In this document: in pieces, positions 1 through 12,629 of the stretch
Layout of the letters: every line of letters starts with the position of its first letter
Position numbering within the stretch: position 1 is the stretch's first letter
NCBI RefSeq assembly: GCF_000150275.1
Contig: NW_002060983.1
Span: 108,353 to 172,352, forward strand
Direction of reading: 5' to 3'
Length of the DNA: 64,000 bases
Source: Trichoplax adhaerens
Lineage: Eukaryota > Placozoa > Uniplacotomia > Trichoplacea > Trichoplacidae
Notes under the pieces: generated by a model
Told to the model about the DNA's origin: nothing
The model's database searches: none
What the model saw: only the letters and a program-made list of their open reading frames with translations
Made by a program: the position numbers and the translations under genes

Positions 1-1900
1 ATTTATGCACTAATAATTCATAAACTATTACAATTTTAAGAACTAAAAAGTTAATGATAGCTTTAGCTGCAATAGATATTGTAACCTCCAATCTCTGGTT
101 TATCTTTAAAACTGAATTAAATGAAGTTTATATATTAATTAGTAAAATCATCTAAGCTAAGAACGTAAAGCAGTAATAGACTTAGAAAAATTGCCTTAAT
201 ATTAATTGTTTGAAGAAAATAAGCAGACAGAATATTATAGTTAATGCCTTATCTCATGCATTATTTAAAGTCGGCGGTTACTTATTAGGTTACAATGGTT
301 ATTTTGCTTCGAAGCGAATAGGTCGATTAAATCCTAGTTTAGGCTAGTTATCTTAGACAATAATATTTCGTATATGAACTAAAATTAGGTACGAGTAGTA
401 GATTATAATGGTTTACTTGTAAAACAGTTATGTTAAGAATATTTTTTAAGCCTTTAGCGTACTGACTATGACGAAGCTAAGATAGCTTGCGTTGTACTCT
501 AACTATCAGATATTCTCAAGCTAATTACTTTAAGCGTTCATAAACCAAGTTAGTTACCTTAGACTAAATACTACTTTAGTCACTATCGTAGAATACCGAA
601 AGCAATCAAACACTACAAATATTGTGGAATCCGTCGATCATGATTAATTGTTTGATAATACAAGACTTACAACCTAAGAATATGGCTTACTAAAAGTAAT
701 TATATTTCGCTATGTTGTCATACACTAATTTGTGATCTATCATTAACAGATAGCCTAGCGGAAGATAGGCGGTTCGAGTTGCTATAGGTTTTTGATCAAT
801 ACGAACTGAAATTAACGCTTTCTAACAATGAGGGTACAGAACCGCCTCCCCTATTAGTTAATTAAGATCGAGCAATATAAGCGATAATTTACTGCGATAC
901 TACTAATTGAATCAGTTAATGTATCTTTAAATTGAATGAATAAGACGAAAATCATTAAAAATCTAATGTAATTAATATCATCTGGCGATGAATCAAAATT
1001 TTAAAGTTAAAAAGTAAAAAGTTGGATGGTAAATTATTTTGCGCAATTGCAAAGAAAATGTGATTTCCGGTAGCAGAAATTCAATTTTATTGCAATTCTA
1101 AAGCATTATGCTTTGTTTTTATAAATAAAAACTGAAAGTCATTTGTTACGAACTAAATTTAGGTAAAGGATGTGTAACTTTTAAGTACAGTACATGATGA
1201 TGGAGTAATAGCTATACTTAAGTGACCGTTGTGTTGTTTCTGCTTTACTCGCCTAGACTTGACATATAAATTTTTAATCAATTCTGATAATTCATAAGTT
1301 GAATTATTACTGTTTTGTGTACTAATTAATTTTACTAAGTTCATATCTAATTAAATTCATTTCAGTAAATAATCATCATGAAACGAAAAATATTTTCTTA
1401 TCACATAGCTCAGATACGCTTAGGATTATGGTGTACGTCGGCAAATTTAACGAATAAAGTAAAGTTAGTAAAACTTTATCCTTTTCAGTAATCTTAAACT
1501 TTTATTTTTTGAGATTGCATGAAAGTATGATGTGAAGACGATATCGATTAACAAACATCACTGCAATAGCTAACAAACAAATTCATTAATCTAAGTTTCA
1601 ATCGAATTAAGATACTGATAATAGAGATAAAATTATAAGAAAATGTTAACAGGCGATTTATAAACTAATAACCCTAAATAATTGCTTTATTAAGTAAATT
1701 ATCTCCATTACTACAATACAAGAGGCATTTAGTTAAAATATATTGCAAAGGTACCACCGCTTCGACAAAACAGGAAGTCCTCAGAAATACAGCATTAGTA
1801 ATGATTTTTAACGGTATTAGCAACACTGAATCTACTGCACAAGTATTAATGTAACCATTTATCGCCATGATAGATTGTAATTTAAACGAAATTTTCAAGA
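1..1900. other. Intergenic, no gene seen
   Basis: AT-rich sequence with stop codons in all frames. The longest open frames (about 60-80 codons, minus strand, 1159-1913) lie partly over the upstream end of the first receptor gene and have no recognisable features. A short stretch at 751-783 resembles tRNA A and B boxes set too close together; I do not call it a tRNA. The upstream control region of the first receptor should lie in the last few hundred bases, but I see no clear promoter motif. Confidence 0.5.
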
Positions 1901-2980
1901 ATGAGTTCATCAATGTTAAGCATAGCCGTATCTATAAATTCAAGATTCGATAATAGTTCTGATATTCAATCAAATCACACTTACGAATTGAACATAATTA
2001 AGTGGAAAACAGTGATTTCATCCTCAATTTTACTTCCGATTTTTACATTTGGAATTTTTGGTAATGTTTTATTAATTTCTACTATTCATAAACATAAAAA
2101 ATTTCATACACCATCTTATATTTTATCAGTTAACATGGCCATATCTGACATTATACAGCTACTGTTTGGCACCACTTATCTTGTACTTAACGTTATCTTG
2201 ATATACGGATTTTCTTTAAATACTGCGAGTTATAAAGCTATTTGTCAAATTCACTTTTCGGTACTAAGTTCATCATTTACAACTTCGTCGCAGTCACTTT
2301 TGGCAGTTAGTATAGATCGCTACTTAACCATTAATACTGTAAACAATTCTAAATCACCATTTACAAGGCGTAAAGTATTGATTTTAACTATCATTTATAC
2401 ATGGCTTATAGGATTCACATTAGCAATTCCTGTAGCTTTTGTAGTTGATATTAATCCTGCGTTTCCGTTCTTGTGCGATTTAAGATCAAATGGCATGGAT
2501 CGTAACCAATTGATACCTATAATTCGATTTATAACGGCGATTATTTCTTATCCAGTTCCCTTACTAACAGCGTCATTCTTATATCAGAAAGTAATTAAAC
2601 GAATACGATCGTCTATAGTGGCTCACAATGAATTAAAAAATAAAGTTTGTGTATGGAAGAATCACTCTAGACAAGTTGATGCAACTAAAATGATGATTAT
2701 AGCAACCGTAATATTTATGATAATTGCATTACCCATGTTCATCGTTTTGGTACTATTTTCAACAACACAAACCTCTGTAACAGAATTAGTGTTGGAAGGA
2801 GGACTTGTACCATACATACTTATAACAGGATCATTTTTGCTGGCTATGATTAATTCTGTTCAAAATCCGCTTGTTTTCTTCGTCTATAACAAAACATTTC
2901 GCAAAGCTATAATTAATAATAGACGTCAGTACAATTTGCGTTTTCTACCATCTGCCAGATTTTTATCTCGTGTATCATAG
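1901..2980 (+). CDS. GPCR-1: class A (rhodopsin-like) G-protein-coupled receptor, orphan
   Basis: A single-exon, 359-residue seven-helix plasma-membrane receptor. Visible landmarks: N-glycosylation sites at N18 and N25 in the outer tail; TM1 GN at 54-55; TM2 NMAISD with the sodium-site Asp D83; C115 at the top of TM3 pairing with C192 in the second outer loop (motif FLCDL); DRY at 139-141; W168 in TM4; prolines 218 and 220 in TM5; P278 in TM6 in ALPM rather than CWxP; NPLVF at 322-326, so the NPxxY tyrosine is Phe; helix 8 NKTFRKA. Length is normal for the family. The start is the first ATG of the frame; M5 is an alternative. It resembles the trio downstream (GPCR-2 to -4) in TM1-TM2 and in CD after the ECL2 cysteine, but is more distant. 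It should couple to a heterotrimeric G protein; the ligand is unknown. Class A membership is sure; the rest is inference. Confidence 0.93.
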   Translation: MSSSMLSIAVSINSRFDNSSDIQSNHTYELNIIKWKTVISSSILLPIFTFGIFGNVLLISTIHKHKKFHTPSYILSVNMAISDIIQLLFGTTYLVLNVILIYGFSLNTASYKAICQIHFSVLSSSFTTSSQSLLAVSIDRYLTINTVNNSKSPFTRRKVLILTIIYTWLIGFTLAIPVAFVVDINPAFPFLCDLRSNGMDRNQLIPIIRFITAIISYPVPLLTASFLYQKVIKRIRSSIVAHNELKNKVCVWKNHSRQVDATKMMIIATVIFMIIALPMFIVLVLFSTTQTSVTELVLEGGLVPYILITGSFLLAMINSVQNPLVFFVYNKTFRKAIINNRRQYNLRFLPSARFLSRVS

Positions 2981-3217
2981 AATTAAACGTTTATATATGC
3001 TCCTATATCATGGAAAAAATGATGTCAACTCTAATAGATTAAATTTTTAATTACAATTCTTACCAATAGACGAATAGCACATTAATCGTATGTCTAATTA
3101 GTAATACCAATTTTCTAATTTATTGCCACAGTATATTACAGTCTTATAATATTTTCACTTTTTTATCTATCTTAATTATTTTCAATTTCGACAAAGAATT
3201 CTTTATCGAGTGTGAGA

Positions 3218-3223
3218 AATAAA
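3218..3223 (+). promoter_or_regulatory. Possible poly(A) signal of GPCR-1
   Basis: AATAAA lies 238 bases after the stop codon of the first receptor, in the right orientation. In an AT-rich genome such hexamers arise by chance, so this is only a candidate. Confidence 0.35.
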
Positions 3224-6200
3224 GACATGCATTTTTTTGCATAAGAAACAAAAATTACTGAAAAAATCATATCAACTATAACTTGTTAAGGGCTTAACCT
3301 TTTCCTATTAACAACTACAATCATATGATAAAAATTATCGCTCTGAACAAACATCTCTTACTAAGCTATAATATCTAATTCTACATATGTTTGCCAAAAG
3401 TTACTGAGTGACCAGTATTTTCTGTGGTTAGATTTAAGTAATAAAGAGAGCCAATAAACTGAATGAAATCAATTAATTTTGCAGAATTTGTTTCTGGACT
3501 TTAGTATTTAATTCCATATTTAAATCTATAAAACCTTTTTGAATTACCAGGATTCTTCTAGACTAGAACTATATGTTTATGACTACTAATTTAAATACTC
3601 TGTAAATTTAGAAACCCACTTTGGTTAATGATATATTCTTAAATATTATTTCGTAGAATTATGTACGAAATCATCGTTAAACGAGTTCAATCAATGTCTC
3701 TACATTATATAGTAAGATTACTTCCTCAATTTGTGGCACAGAATTATATCGCTTAAACTTCTATTTTGAAGGAAAACAGCGATTGAAGCTTTATATTTGC
3801 ATTAATTTACTTACCACCGTCGCCATTTACTCAGTGCATTTATATTTATTCCCGTATTTAAAGCGACTACCAGTTAAATATGTAATACAAGACATAATTA
3901 GCTATTTCTAAAATTGTTTAGGTACCAGCTTTATTTTAAAATTTATTCTTAAATAATAGGTTACTTAAGGTACATTCTTATTGCAAGTCTTAATTCCTAT
4001 TTAAATTATAACTACATGGAATTATTAAGAAATAAAATTCTTAAATGTAGCTCGGGAAAAGTTAATCTACCATTTAGTAAAAGATTTGCTGCATTTCCTT
4101 TGCACTTGAAATACAATATTACCTTACCAACCGCCTTTAAAAATTGCAACCAAAGCATTTTGTTAAGTAAGAAAGAATTTTGATTGGATTATTACTACAC
4201 TTTAAGTTAGATTATAAAAATCAAGAAAAAAAGTGATATTTATTATGAAGTAAATAAAATATTGTTATCCGCCATCAACAGAGAACCATATTTAATTGTT
4301 TATTACACTAAATCTGTTCGATAACGCAGATTAATACAAGAAACTCATTAATTTGCAACCTAAAGTAAGCTCAGTAAATTATAATTATTAAACTATTTCC
4401 CAACTGCTGGAAATTTGGAAATTTATACTGTAGAGCTTATGAATTCAATTAGTAAAATGGCTTTTTAGGATACATATGAATAATTAGTATCAAAATATAT
4501 GCGTTTCTCAGGAGCGCATATCACATGTCCTAAGCAGTGGTAATTGATCTGATATAAAGCTTTGAAAACATCTTATAACAAACTTTTAGTTTCTTTTTTG
4601 TACTAAACATTAACAGATAACGAAAGTTTAGGTATTATTATTCCCAGTCTATAAGATAATAAAATAATTTATGTGATATTTATTAAAATTCATTAGTTTT
4701 TATAATAAGTGAAACGTTTTGTTTTACAATTAACGCAACTACATAAAGCAATAACCTTGCAATTAAAATTTGATTGGAAGATATAAGCCAGATATTATGC
4801 CTAACATTTTCCTTAGTCGTAGTCAACTTACTTAAACATTTTTTCATCAGAAGTTCAAACTCAAGTTATAATCCTTCAATAGATATAGTCTAAGCCCATA
4901 AGTTTTCAAAAATCACTTCAATTCTGCTTTGTTTTGATAAATGATTTTTTGCAGAAGTCAGCATGATAATGATAAGTTATTGAAAGCTAAATTACCTTAA
5001 ATGACATTATCTACTTTTACAAACCTTTGTTTGGCAAACCTTATTTTCAATATTCTTGCATTTTATTACATGACACTAAAACTGTTGCCCTAGTACAAAA
5101 GTAATCTTAAATAAAGCTGATGCACATAATTACATAAGCTGAAGGAGCGTTTATCTCAAAAGTCCTTTCGAATTAAGCTATAGATGCTATCATATATGTG
5201 TATTAACCTGCGTGAATAAGTATATCGGCAATTTGCGGAATCCTTTATTTTGAAAATTGGCTGAAATGCTATAGGCATTTTACAAAATGACATAATCCTA
5301 GGATATTTGAACAGATACGTTACATTGTCAACTAATGACAGGTTTATTAGATTTATAACAGTTATATTACGCCTTATAATGTATAAGACTCCCCAAAATA
5401 GGACTACGAGCAATAAAAATCAACATCCAGATAAAGTAATTGGGTTTACTTTATAATTTATTGCTTGATAATACATATCGCAAGCAGTAAACGAAATTTC
5501 TTATTATCCTAGATATTTACTCTAAAATAAATTATTATAAAATAATTTTCAGGAATTTAAATATATTGTTCATAAAGCAAAATTTATGATATAATAATTC
5601 AAATGCAACCTTCATAGAGTGGACTAGCAATGTATAAATGCTGAAATTTTAGAAAGATTAAATTGATAATTGCTGCCACGCCAGCAAGGATACAAGTCAG
5701 TAAATCCATTTATAAAAGTTGTTAAGTATTCATACAAATCTTCCATTGACCTTTCGTATTTCAAAGACAAATTCATCAAGATGCGCTATGCTAGTAACGT
5801 AACTTACCTTATCTGGTAGTAGAAATTTAGTGATGATTGGTAGATTAAGTTTTTATTTTAATTTAGCCTCAGCACTTTATAGATAATCATAACTTTGTTC
5901 CTGAAACAATCATTTTACGTATGGCTGATGATAATAACAATAAAATATATAATATTTGCTCGAAAAGAAACCATTTATATACAACTTTAAGGTTAAGATC
6001 TCTAATTAATTATAAATAAAATTAGTTAAATTAGTACCTTTCGCGATTCTAGTTTGTTACATGTAATTCTCACGGGCTGAACAATTAGTGAGTTGAATGA
6101 AGACAGTAAGATTAGGTCTCTAAACTTTATGGCGAAGAAGAGCCTCAGAATATCATTAACCATTAGCAAATGTTCATCTTAATCTTAGAATATATCAAAA

Positions 6201-6631
6201 GCAAATTGTCGAAAATATAGAATTACTGTGGCAGAATTGGAAGTAAAATAAATAGGCTTTCTTTACTTGGAAATATTGAACGCTTGTTAGACTTAAATTT
6301 GCCTCTTGCAAGCTATCCTTATTTAAAACATATGTCTAGTGATTGCTAGGCTTCGTCTAAGTAAAAAACTCCTGTATTTATTACGATCTAAAGAAGCAAT
6401 AAATTTCGGTAAATCTCAAATCAGAATTACTATCTTATTTGATTAATTTGGCTATCAGCAATGTACGTGATATTGCAATCATGATTAATAGTAGAGATCA
6501 AGTAGGTTTGAGTGGTCATTTGCACATGTTAGAGCTCCAAATATTCCTATAAGATTTCTTTATCTCAGTTTCTAATAGATATTTCGTAGGGATGGGTTAG
6601 AAGGTATAAATTGAATCACAATCTAGTCGCT

Positions 6632-6667
6632 AGCCATATTCTATTCAACTTGAGATTGAATATGGCT
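6632..6667. repeat. Perfect 10-bp inverted repeat (hairpin)
   Basis: Arms AGCCATATTC and GAATATGGCT are separated by 16 bases. The same core occurs in a longer hairpin at 22268-22309, so the two may belong to one dispersed hairpin family. Confidence 0.55.
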
Positions 6668-8285
6668 TTGGATAGCTTTCAAGTGCGGAGATAAAAATGT
6701 TAATAAGAAATTGATTAGTTCGAGGTCAGAATGGGATGATATGTAATATAGCCTTTACATCAAATTCACTACTGGATACATATCTTCTTTTGTCAGACAC
6801 GACAAGAATGCATTCAACAACTCAAACTTCTTAATTCCGCTAATGGCTTAGATCAATTCAGTACTCAAATTTTCGAATCTTCGATCCGACTAATATCATA
6901 CTTGCAAACATTTTAATACCATGCTCACGTAATCTTCAACTATTCCATTAATGGAAGGAATCCCAGTCGGTTTAATTATATATTTAATCCACTGACAACG
7001 CCAAAAATTGGCCACCTTACCATTTAAAAAAAAATCGTCTATAAGCCATTTGTCTCTACCTTAGCTCGCCACCTTGCCTCCTATATTGGATCACGTTCAA
7101 TTTTATCCTCATTGATAGATTTCACTAATACTTTTATCCATTAAATATTAATTAATGATACATACTAAAACGAAAAAACATAATTGGGCAAGTGAATCAT
7201 TGGATTTTTGCTGATGCTTCTGGCTCCATTCCTCATAATTATGTATGATATGCCGTAACAACGTACATTTGTTTGGATGTCTTTACTGGTTGATTTTGAA
7301 ACATCTAGTGAGGTATTGTTATTACTATATAGTGATAGATTCACTATCTAACTTAAATATCAATACATTAGGGAGTTGAATGAAGACATCCACTAAGTTC
7401 TCTGTCACTTTATCTTCTTTTCAATACTGTATTAGAGACTTTAGAAAATTGTTTTGTCTACCATAATTTCTCATTATAACCTAGAAAAATGTAAATTAAT
7501 GACGACGTTCAATATAGGAATATATCGTCAATCGAAGCAATAGTAACGTTCGGGTCTGAGTAAAGTAGTGTTCTTGATCCGTTTTTAATCGGCGCAGCTC
7601 CCTTAAAAGGCCAAAGTACACGGTAAAGTTTATTTATTTTTGATACAAAGAGGTCACGAGTAATCAGTTGCTTATTAGTATATAATAATATGTGCTTATA
7701 TATTAGTTGTGAGCGAAATTTGCTACTTATTATTATTTACACAATATGATACAGTAAGAATACTTGAATATGTTAAAATGAGCAATTAATATTTATCGGT
7801 ATCCTAAATTGTACACTCGGCTAGGCTGACAGTATCTAAATTAAGTCGGATTAAATACACTATCTCAGCATTAGTTAAATTACGTAAGCTTAGAATCTAA
7901 TTTGCTAATATAAGCCTTTTGCTAATAATAGTTATATCGATACAGCATTTAGCAATTATACTAAGATTTTAACATGCACAGATTGAGTTGCGTCTCTCAT
8001 GTTCCTAATCAGAGTAGCTCAAAGTGTTAGCTAAGTAAAGCAGAGCAATTCTCATATAAGTCTCTTTTACAATATTACTAGACGATCGTAGTACGAACAT
8101 TATCAGTAGATATTAAATATGTAGCATCATCTCTGACTTACATTATGCTGGTCTATCCTCATGATAGATGTATCTTATCTCTAATAAGTTACAGGTTTTA
8201 TATAAGTTTTGTTGTATCGCACTACACTTGGTTTAATAGATAACTAATCTAATGTAAAGGGCTGCTATTAATTTCAGTATATTGT

Positions 8286-8882
8286 TGTTACAGTGTTATA
8301 TACTGTATTACAGTAGAAATATCTATGTTAGGATAATTCTATTAGACTATCCTTATTTAGTTAACTTCTAATTTGGATATACTGTGACTTATACACATAC
8401 TGAAATTAATAGTTATAATAGGGAATGCAAATCATCTGCTTACAGTTCGAATCATTGTGATTGTAATTTACTTATGGTTGACTGTAAATTATCATGGAAA
8501 TGTTCCGTGATAGGACATATCGTAATCTGACTATTCTGTATTAGTCATTACATGTCTATGTTCGTAAATACTGTTGTCTGCATTAAGGGAGCAGTAGCTA
8601 AAATTAATATCTAATTCAGTAAATGATTCTAATGTTAATTTTATTAACTATGACTCATGAACTATTGAGGAGTAGTATATAAATGCAGTATATCGTGAAA
8701 TAAAGAAGAATTGTCCAACTTAGTGTTTAACGTAAAATACGAGGCGTTTAAGTCTTTGTGTAGTCTGCTAGAAGAGCAAAAGTGTTCGTGATAGTGCAGA
8801 TATCGTTCCTTGATACGTGGTTCAAGGAATTGACTTATTGATCGTATATTGCGTTATCTTGTTGCAAAGCTGTTTTGTGACA
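8286..8882 (+). mobile_element. Family A solo LTR-like element, copy A1
   Basis: A 597-bp element starting TGTTACAGTG and ending TTTTGTGACA, flanked by a perfect 5-bp target duplication ATTGT (8281-8285 and 8883-8887). It carries TATATAAA followed closely by AATAAAG, as in the better-preserved copy at 37686. Relative to that copy it lacks about 34 bases near 8380. TG...CA ends, a 5-bp duplication, TATA box and poly(A) hexamer fit a solo long terminal repeat. No internal coding part adjoins it. A non-autonomous DNA transposon is the alternative, but the terminal inverted repeats are only about 6-7 bp. Confidence 0.75.
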
Positions 8883-9201
8883 ATTGTCTAGCTTAATCTT
8901 ATCAATAATGCAGAGTCTTCAACTACCAAGCACGAAATCTGAGTCACTTTACTGAAGACGCAGCAACATTACTTTAAAAAAGTTGCTTTAATGTAATAAG
9001 GAAATTAGTAGCTGATATGTTGAAATTGCATATTTACGGGTACATGCTAAGAATATTTCATCAATGGCCGTAGCTAAGAGCTATACAGAGTACTGCTATC
9101 AGGTAATATACTAACGTGATTTCTAACATCGTGGCAGAATATTATAGAAAGTTACAGATAACAGCATTTTGTATGAGTTATGTAAAATTGTATTGGCCGG
9201 G

Positions 9202-9855
9202 TGTTACAAAATAGCTCTGCGACAAGATAACGTAGTGTACGATCAATAAGTCGATTCCCTGAACCATACATCAGGATGCAATATCTGCGCGATCGGGAAC
9301 GCTTTTCCTATACCAGTAGACTACACAAAGACTTACTGTAGACGCCTCGTATTTTACGTTAAAGACTTATCTTAAAAACTCACAAGATTATACGATATAC
9401 CGAATCTATGAACTCTTTTACAATAATTAAGCATCCTTATTAGTAATATTGAAGTAGAAACTATATAATGAATCAAAACTAATTTTTGTACTAAAACTTA
9501 ATGAAGATAATAGTATTTACGAACATAAGACATCTAATGACTAATGGAAAATAGTCAGATTGCAATATGTTCTATCATGTAGCATTTCGATTGTAATCTA
9601 CAATCTACCATAAGTAAATTACAATCATAGTGATTTGAATTGTAAGAACATTATTCTCGATTCCCTACATTTAACTACTAATTTCAGTATGTTGTATTTA
9701 TCTAATATCACTGCCATAAAAGCTAGTACTATACTTAAACATCATACTGTATATCTAAAATTAGAAACTCAGTAAATAAGAGTAAACCAACAAAATTATC
9801 CTAATGTAGTTACGTCTACTTTAATTTCGACATTAAAGTGGGTAAAACTGTAACA
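9202..9855 (-). mobile_element. Family A solo LTR-like element, diverged copy A5
   Basis: A reverse-oriented, clearly older relative of family A, 654 bp. It begins TGTTACAAAA and ends CTGTAACA on the + strand, with near-duplicate flanks CCGGG (9197-9201) and CAGGG (9856-9860). The run reading TAGACGCCTCGTATTTTACG around 9350 is identical to the complement of other A copies; much else has drifted. It shares subfamily differences (such as a GAATCGAGAATAAT stretch, here inverted) with the copy near 36.5-37.0 kb, so an older A subfamily is likely. Confidence 0.62.
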
Positions 9856-9860
9856 CAGGG

Positions 9861-10651
9861 CCAATTTCCATTATTCACTTTGTAATTTTAGCTATTTCCA
9901 GCTGTTTTATGTGAAACCTCGAAAAGTAAATTTTTCTAATATAGACGAACTAGCACCGTTATAAAATCGAACTTTCATGGATAAGTAGAGAGCTGACTAA
10001 GACGTTGTAGTAAAAGGACTAAAAGTAGAGTCCTTTGTAGTTTTTAGTATGTAATTAGTATTATTAGATAGAGAATATCGATTATTTTACTATACAAAAT
10101 ACCTACAAAGTGATAGTGTCTTTAAGTTTTACCCTGCCAAATCATCATGTCGCCATCTTTTCTTCTTCATTATTTTACAAGGTATTATATAGATTACTAT
10201 AGAAGTAGCCCTATAGAGCAAATGCCTAATCTAAACAAAGGGCGTTTCATCGTCTATTCAAATTGTAAAGAAATTTGACTTAGTAGCAAAACCCTATCCT
10301 TAGAGAAAGGGGATTTATAACATGACGATAAAGTACTGTAAGGTAGTCTATACTCGTACAGTTACAGTACAATCTGACGCTAAAACATCAACTGTCAATA
10401 CTCGCGAATACTAAGCGGTACTAATGTCAGAAAAGTAGTCGTAGTAGTCATATAAATTTTTTTGATAAGCGATTACTGTGATCTTCATAAAAAGCGAATT
10501 TTTCCGGATTTGTGTCCGATATAGTTTTCGGATTCTGGGACCGGTCGGGTTTGTGTCCGATATAATTTTCCTGTTTTGGAACCGGTCGGGTTTATTTTTT
10601 AAGAGTTGATTTTTGAGATTTGGACTTTTTGTTATGAATTTGAAACTTTGG
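9861..10651. other. Intergenic with a hairpin and a 41-bp duplication
   Basis: No gene seen. A perfect 8-bp hairpin (AAAGGACT 10013-10020 with AGTCCTTT 10029-10036) lies here. A unit of 41 bp containing TTTGTGTCCGATATA is duplicated in tandem from 10509. These repeats account for the proline/arginine-rich reading frame on the minus strand at 10411-10677, which starts with GTG and is not supported as a gene. Confidence 0.45.
10509..10590. repeat. 41-bp tandem duplication
   Basis: TTTGTGTCCGATATA starts at 10509 and again at 10550; each is followed by a related stretch ending ACCGGTCG. The unit is more GC-rich than its surroundings and lies just before the D1 element. Confidence 0.6.
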
Positions 10652-11412
10652 AATTTTATGACGTGACTTGAAGTCACATTAGGAGATTTAGTGAGAAAAA
10701 TAGAAAATAAGATGGAAATTGGCAGAGGTTGTGTTGATTGTTAGGTAGTTAGAATGTTGTTTTTATGACTAAATCTTGATGTTTAAAGGTTGATTTTTAG
10801 CTTTTTATAGTGTATTAATGATAGAAATTATGTTAGAAATGAAGTTTGATGTATTTTTATAGTTAGCTTATTACTTTTATAGTGTTTTGTAAGGGAATCG
10901 TAGGGTAAATTGTGTCTGAACTTTGAATGATTTTTGTTTTCTTAAATGGTGCAAAGTAGTTTTCTAATACGGATCTTAAGAGCGATTTGTTAGCAAATGT
11001 TTAGTTTTAAATACCTCTGACGGCTCTACGAAGCCTATAAATGATAGTGCAATTAGAAAATTTAGAGAGAGAGTAGAAGAAGATTTTATTTGAAGAACTT
11101 GTATAATTTAAAAGGCCTTCGGGGTCGAATTGTCGTAAGTTAAAACGTTGTTGTTTTTGAAAGGTTGTTTGGTCGTTGAAAGTTTTTAAGTCTGTCATTT
11201 ATTTTAATAATACTTAAAGCTAAGTATTTGTAAGGTTGTTCGGTTTATACTTCTCTCCATTTTTGTTTTGAAATAAATTGTTGTTGGGTTATTTCCCCAA
11301 ATTTTATTTGGTGTGAAAGTATTAGCGTTAAGTCGACCGGAGTGCAACGAAAGTAGAATCAAAGTTTGTTAAAGTTTCGTAGCTTGATCTCTATATATTA
11401 CATTTCATTACA
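10652..11412 (+). mobile_element. Family D LTR-like element, copy D1
   Basis: About 760 bp that recur almost unchanged at 61235-61990. Near the start is a stem-loop (GTGACTTGAAGTCAC). Further in come TATAAAT at 11036-11042 and AATAAA at 11272-11277 followed by a GT-rich stretch, and the repeat ends CATTTCATTACA. That layout fits an LTR in + orientation, perhaps starting at TG 10659. Unlike families A-C, no matching target duplication can be found at either copy, so the ends are uncertain and the LTR call is weaker. Minus-strand frames inside it (11007-11198) are not considered genes. Confidence 0.6.
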
Positions 11413-11650
11413 ACGTCAAATGGACTCACAGACGACTCTTAAAGCGCTGCTTCTATGGTAGAAGATGGTATTAATTGGTTAAGACTACGCTATCGTATAG
11501 CACATGGAAGATTTCTTTTTACTTAATAATTGTTATTTCAAGTTAGCAAATTGCAAGCCTACTAAAATTTAAAACTCACTCATTACAGTACAGTATAAAA
11601 ATTCACATCATGCCAGTATGAATTTTTTTATTTGGCAGCGTTACAATTTT

Positions 11651-11679
11651 ACTCGGCATCGATATTTTCCATGCCGAGT
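11651..11679. repeat. Perfect 9-bp GC-rich hairpin
   Basis: ACTCGGCAT (11651-11659) and ATGCCGAGT (11671-11679) enclose an 11-base loop. No oligo-T run immediately follows and no gene is adjacent. Confidence 0.55.
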
Positions 11680-12345
11680 GACCAACTATTGAAACTCTAG
11701 AAAATGTTCTAAAACTTCTGGTAAACCTGGACTCCCAATGGTAGATTGTTTACAAATATTCCTCTATTATGAACTTTAACCCATTAAACTTGTTGATCTA
11801 ACCGCCAACTTTTTCAAGATCGAACAAATGCGTCACTAGGAACTTCCTGTCACAAAAAAACTTTCGTGAACGTACCTAAACTAGTCTATCTACTCTTAAG
11901 GTTCCCCGACTAACTCCGGAGATCCTCAGTAAAGGAAAACTAACTTATTCCTATACCATAGACAACGAGTCCAACGATAGGTTTAGGTTATTAAATATTT
12001 TATTACCAGCTATTGCAACTTAGTACCAGTGTACTCTAGCGTAGCCTTCGTGGAACTGAGATTAAAAAGTAATGATCAAGCTTATATACAGTTTCATATA
12101 TCACACAAATAAGATCGGTACTAATCTTTCACATTAAATTATAGAATGTGCAATACAGATCCATACAGGCTTACTATAGATTCAACTAGCTCGAGTGTTA
12201 CTTATCACTTGTCACAAATTAATATTATTAATTAGCACCTTATTAACTAACATAATAATCTTTACAGCTTGACATTTAAATTGCTAACACCATATCCACG
12301 CTGTATATTACTAGGATAATTAATAACAAAACTCAATTAACAACT

Positions 12346-12629
12346 AGGTTGTGGCCGAGATCGGCAACCTCCATAATAATATTGTTACACATTTTAGATC
12401 AAAATATTATTCATTTCGGAGCGAGCTCCGTCACACTTCCCTAAGTACTAAAACATTGCGATCAATCCAATGGCATTTTAACGTAATATTAAAATTAATA
12501 TTATTAAAAATCAAAATTTGAAATAAAATTATTACAAGACTACTGCAAGGTTTACCTGCCCGACTGCTAAAAGCGACAGGGCAAAATATTGATATTGTTG
12601 GGTTGTTATATGGCGACGGAGCGGCATAT
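12346..12629. repeat. Cluster of four GC-rich hairpins
   Basis: In 284 bases: AGGTT...AACCT enclosing GCCGA/TCGGC (12346-12370, with a 3-base bulge); CGGAGC-GA-GCTCCG (12417-12430); TGCCC...GGGCA with inner GCT/AGC (12557-12583); and ATATG...CATAT around a GC-rich loop (12608-12629). The bases between are nearly pure A/T. It could be a decayed mobile element or part of a structured transcript; I see no family match. Confidence 0.4.

Larger units (their letters stand above)
2981..8280. other. Long intergenic stretch with a hairpin and one possible relic
   Basis: About 5.3 kb without a gene I can support. The longest open frame (5156-5413, minus, 85 codons) has no family features. It holds a perfect 10-bp hairpin at 6632-6667 and a stop-riddled stretch near 7198-7293 that weakly recalls a retroelement integrase. 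A 16-base string (GAGTTGAATGAAGACA) occurs at about 6092 and 7375 in similar but diverged surroundings, suggesting an old repeat. Confidence 0.4.

Noticed and set aside
751-783. A-box-like TAGCCTAGCGG and B-box-like GGTTCGAGT
   Set aside because: They start only 20 bases apart instead of about 44, and no acceptor or T stem forms. At best a remnant of a tRNA-derived element.
8286-8882. Reading families A-C as MITEs (non-autonomous DNA transposons)
   Set aside because: Terminal inverted repeats are only about 3-7 bp, the duplications are 5 bp with no sequence preference, and TATA plus AATAAA occur in sense order, which fits LTRs better. Not fully excluded.
10652-11412. Family D as a Helitron because of its end hairpin
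   Set aside because: No CTRR after the hairpin, no TC start, and no A|T insertion site; the TATA and AATAAA order favours an LTR-like repeat.
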